From Dorea sp. 5-2 (GTDB taxonomy: Bacteria; Bacillota; Clostridia; Lachnospirales; Lachnospiraceae), in contig NZ_KE159748.1 of NCBI RefSeq assembly GCF_000403455.2, forward strand, positions 253,283 through 317,282: a stretch of 64,000 nt of DNA, written 5' to 3'. Position 1 is the first letter of the stretch, and the number at the start of each line of letters is the position of its first letter. Below, piece by piece: positions 62,410 to 64,000 of the stretch. The position numbers were made by a program, and so were the translations under genes. The notes beneath the pieces are model-generated. The model ran no database searches. It was not told the DNA's origin and saw only the letters and a list, made by a program, of their open reading frames with translations.

Positions 62410-63125
62410 ATGCGCTCACTCCAATAGGCCGCCATCCGTTCTTTCATCTCTTCCAGCCTTGGGCGGCTGGCATGGATGCGCACTCCGTTGCTCAGCAGAA
62501 CCTCTTCTTTCTGAATACTTTTAATCTGCGCAATATTCACGATGCTGCCCCGTTCCACGAAAACAAAATCCTCTGAATGAAGCTCCTTATACACATCAGC
62601 AAGGCTCTTCCTCACGCTTTTTACGCTGCCGTCCGTACAGATAATCATAGCGTTTTTGCCGTCCTTCTGAATATACACAATCTGCTTTAACGGAATCTTC
62701 TCAATCCTTGCCGCAGTCTGTATCAGATAACTCTGGTCTGACTGGGACCGTATCCTTTTTATGGCAATCCCCAAAGCTTCCGGCAGCTTTTCATCCAGGC
62801 AGCTTTTGGGAATGTACCGGAACACTTCCAGTTCATAGGCATCGACTGCATATTTCAAGTACGCAGTCACAAAAATCAGAATGGCTTCCGGCAGACAGCC
62901 CCTTATTTCTTTTGCCAGTCTCATTCCGCCTGTGCCGGGCATCTCAATATCACTCAATATGATGTCAAAATACTTCCCCTCCTGAAGATCATATTTCAAC
63001 AGGTCACTGCGTCCATATGCTTTAAGCTCCGCTAAAATATGATTATTCTTCAAATACATCCGCACCTTATCCTCTATGACTGCAAGCTGGGAAGTTTCAT
63101 CTTCGCATATCGCAATATAAAGCAT
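62406..63125 (-). CDS. LytTR-family response regulator, second cassette
   Basis: 239 residues. Receiver domain YIAICEDETSQLAVIEDKV with phosphorylation site IILSDIEMPGTGG, then a LytTR DNA-binding domain (KQIVYIQKDGKNAMII and DFVFVERGSIVNIAQIKSI). It most likely activates the operon at 60961 through the paired repeats at 61035-61067. Confidence 0.93.
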   Translation of the reverse strand: MLYIAICEDETSQLAVIEDKVRMYLKNNHILAELKAYGRSDLLKYDLQEGKYFDIILSDIEMPGTGGMRLAKEIRGCLPEAILIFVTAYLKYAVDAYELEVFRYIPKSCLDEKLPEALGIAIKRIRSQSDQSYLIQTAARIEKIPLKQIVYIQKDGKNAMIICTDGSVKSVRKSLADVYKELHSEDFVFVERGSIVNIAQIKSIQKEEVLLSNGVRIHASRPRLEEMKERMAAYWSERI

Positions 63126-63471
63126 TCTTATCCATCTCCAACCAATTTTTTATTACTTAACCGCTGTTCCTGCACCAAAGATTATACTCTGGAATTTCCG
63201 AAAAGACAACCGATAGAGCATATACTGCCAGAAAACAATCTTTCCGGTTCTGCTTCCAATGTTAACAACCTAACTCAAGCAACTACAACATATAGTGTTT
63301 CTTTTAATTGGCACGGGATTCCCTGTGCCTTTCTTTATTTATAACCACTAATACGATTAAAATATTGCACAAAATTCGCCCATAAAAACCAGCATATTTA
63401 CTATTGACATAAGCTCCAAAAAATGCGGCGCAGCCCTTGTTTATATTACTTTTTTAAGGGGGCTGCATCGT
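63126..63471. other. Gene-free 346-base region before the IS4-type transposase
   Basis: It holds a terminator (63310-63338), an AT-rich tract and, at 63427-63467, a hairpin GCGCAGCCCTT/AAGGGGGCTGC near the transposase start, typical of IS4-type left ends. The IS terminal repeat itself cannot be fixed without the other end. An open frame ending at 63344 is judged spurious. Confidence 0.6.
63310..63338 (+). terminator. Hairpin terminator
   Basis: GGCACGGG and CCTGTGCC around ATTC, followed by TTTCTTTATTT. Confidence 0.75.
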
Positions 63472-64000
63472 ATGAATTTAATTCAAATCTTAGCCGATAT
63501 TATCTGTAACACATTACTTGATCCACATGTCCTTGAACGGGCCAGAAACAGAAAATCTGATACTGTGAAATGTTCCCAACAGGCTTTCAGCAAGGCCCGT
63601 TCCGGCATTGATCACTCTATTTTCAAAGAATGCTTCGAACGTGTACTTGACTTCCTTTGCAGCAGGGATTCCCTGGATTTCCATTCACGTTTCATGGGTG
63701 TATGGGGACGGCAGATCATTGCTGTTGACGGCTCTAAAATACCTCTTCCTAACCGTAAGACTCTTCTTGATAAATACGGCAGCATAGGGAGAGGCCAAAA
63801 CTCTCCCACTGCCATTGCCAGTGTTGCTTTTGATGTACTGAATCACCGCATCCTTGATGCACAGCTCGAACCCATGAGCGTCGGTGAACGTACCCTTGCC
63901 ATAAGGCATATGCAAAATATAAAAAGCAAAGCACGGACGAATCTATTATACACCATATTTGTCTTCGATAGGGGATATGCTTCAAAAAATTTATTTTCTT
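63472..64000 (+). CDS. IS4-family transposase, N-terminal part (runs off the window)
   Basis: At least 176 codons without a stop. The start NLIQILADIICNTLLD is followed by SQQAFSKARSGI and the first catalytic aspartate in IIAVDGSKIPLPN, with FVFDRGYASK, which contains the second aspartate, near the window edge. This is a DDE transposase of IS4 type. The gene appears intact as far as visible, so the element may be active. It is immediately right of the ABC/LytTR cassette. Confidence 0.88.
   Translation, partial: MNLIQILADIICNTLLDPHVLERARNRKSDTVKCSQQAFSKARSGIDHSIFKECFERVLDFLCSRDSLDFHSRFMGVWGRQIIAVDGSKIPLPNRKTLLDKYGSIGRGQNSPTAIASVAFDVLNHRILDAQLEPMSVGERTLAIRHMQNIKSKARTNLLYTIFVFDRGYASKNLFS

Noticed and set aside
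63039..63344. 101-codon frame before the IS4-type gene
   Set aside because: It overlaps the regulator's start on the other strand, covers a terminator hairpin at its end and has no ribosome site.

Overview
The window looks like a chromosome segment from a Gram-positive, spore-forming Clostridia, most likely Lachnospiraceae. The grounds are an uninterrupted sigK, a CodY/DprA/TopA block, RNase J, IreB, a CIRCE-controlled groESL, DUF6106, DUF5688 and CotJC-type genes, strong AGGAGG ribosome sites and moderate GC. A species-level call is not possible from sequence reading alone.

Layout. 1-5.3 kb: end of thiI, an HPr-like gene, mtaB, then the ireB-ruvX-DUF1292-Fur-RNase J run. 5.4-9.4 kb: hybrid sensor kinase plus a solute-binding lipoprotein. 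9.5-12.3 kb: tRNA U34 modification genes (trmR, U32 peptidase family) and sigK. 12.6-15.6 kb: three-gene envelope operon (glycosyltransferase, deacetylase, flippase-like). 16-22 kb: comM, dprA, topA, codY. 22-27.7 kb: groESL, DUF6106, guaB, galM. 27.7-33.2 kb: VanW protein, amidase, chorismate mutase-shikimate kinase fusion, YqeG phosphatase, efp, DUF5688. 33.2-38.8 kb: an AT-rich inserted cassette (BceAB-like ABC transporter, LytTR regulator, GHKL kinase, tiny cationic peptide) lying between two copies of the DUF5688 3' end. 39-45 kb: tRNA-Arg(CCG), argS, AlaX-type editing protein, HtrA protease and a zinc-ribbon membrane protein.

45.3-64 kb is accessory. A truncated cotJC adjoins a three-gene putative defence operon: AbiEi antitoxin, AbiEii nucleotidyltransferase, and a Cap4-like protein (PD-(D/E)xK nuclease fused to a SAVED domain). 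I consider this the most exciting feature. SAVED effectors are normally fed by CD-NTases in CBASS, but none is visible here and the only nucleotidyltransferase is AbiEii. After it come a chemotaxis receptor, an FMN-binding lipoprotein, an IS5-type remnant, a TIGR04255 fragment between two direct repeats, remnants of a Tn916-like conjugative element (sigma factor, HTH proteins, KTR protein, serine recombinase fragment), a second ABC/LytTR/GHKL cassette with a clear LytTR-type direct-repeat operator, and an IS4-type transposase running off the right edge.

Two families of dispersed palindromic repeats also lie between genes: four copies of a roughly 65-bp element, and a 164-bp MITE-like palindrome with a shorter relative. 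All functional names are by recognition of sequence motifs; no database search was possible.
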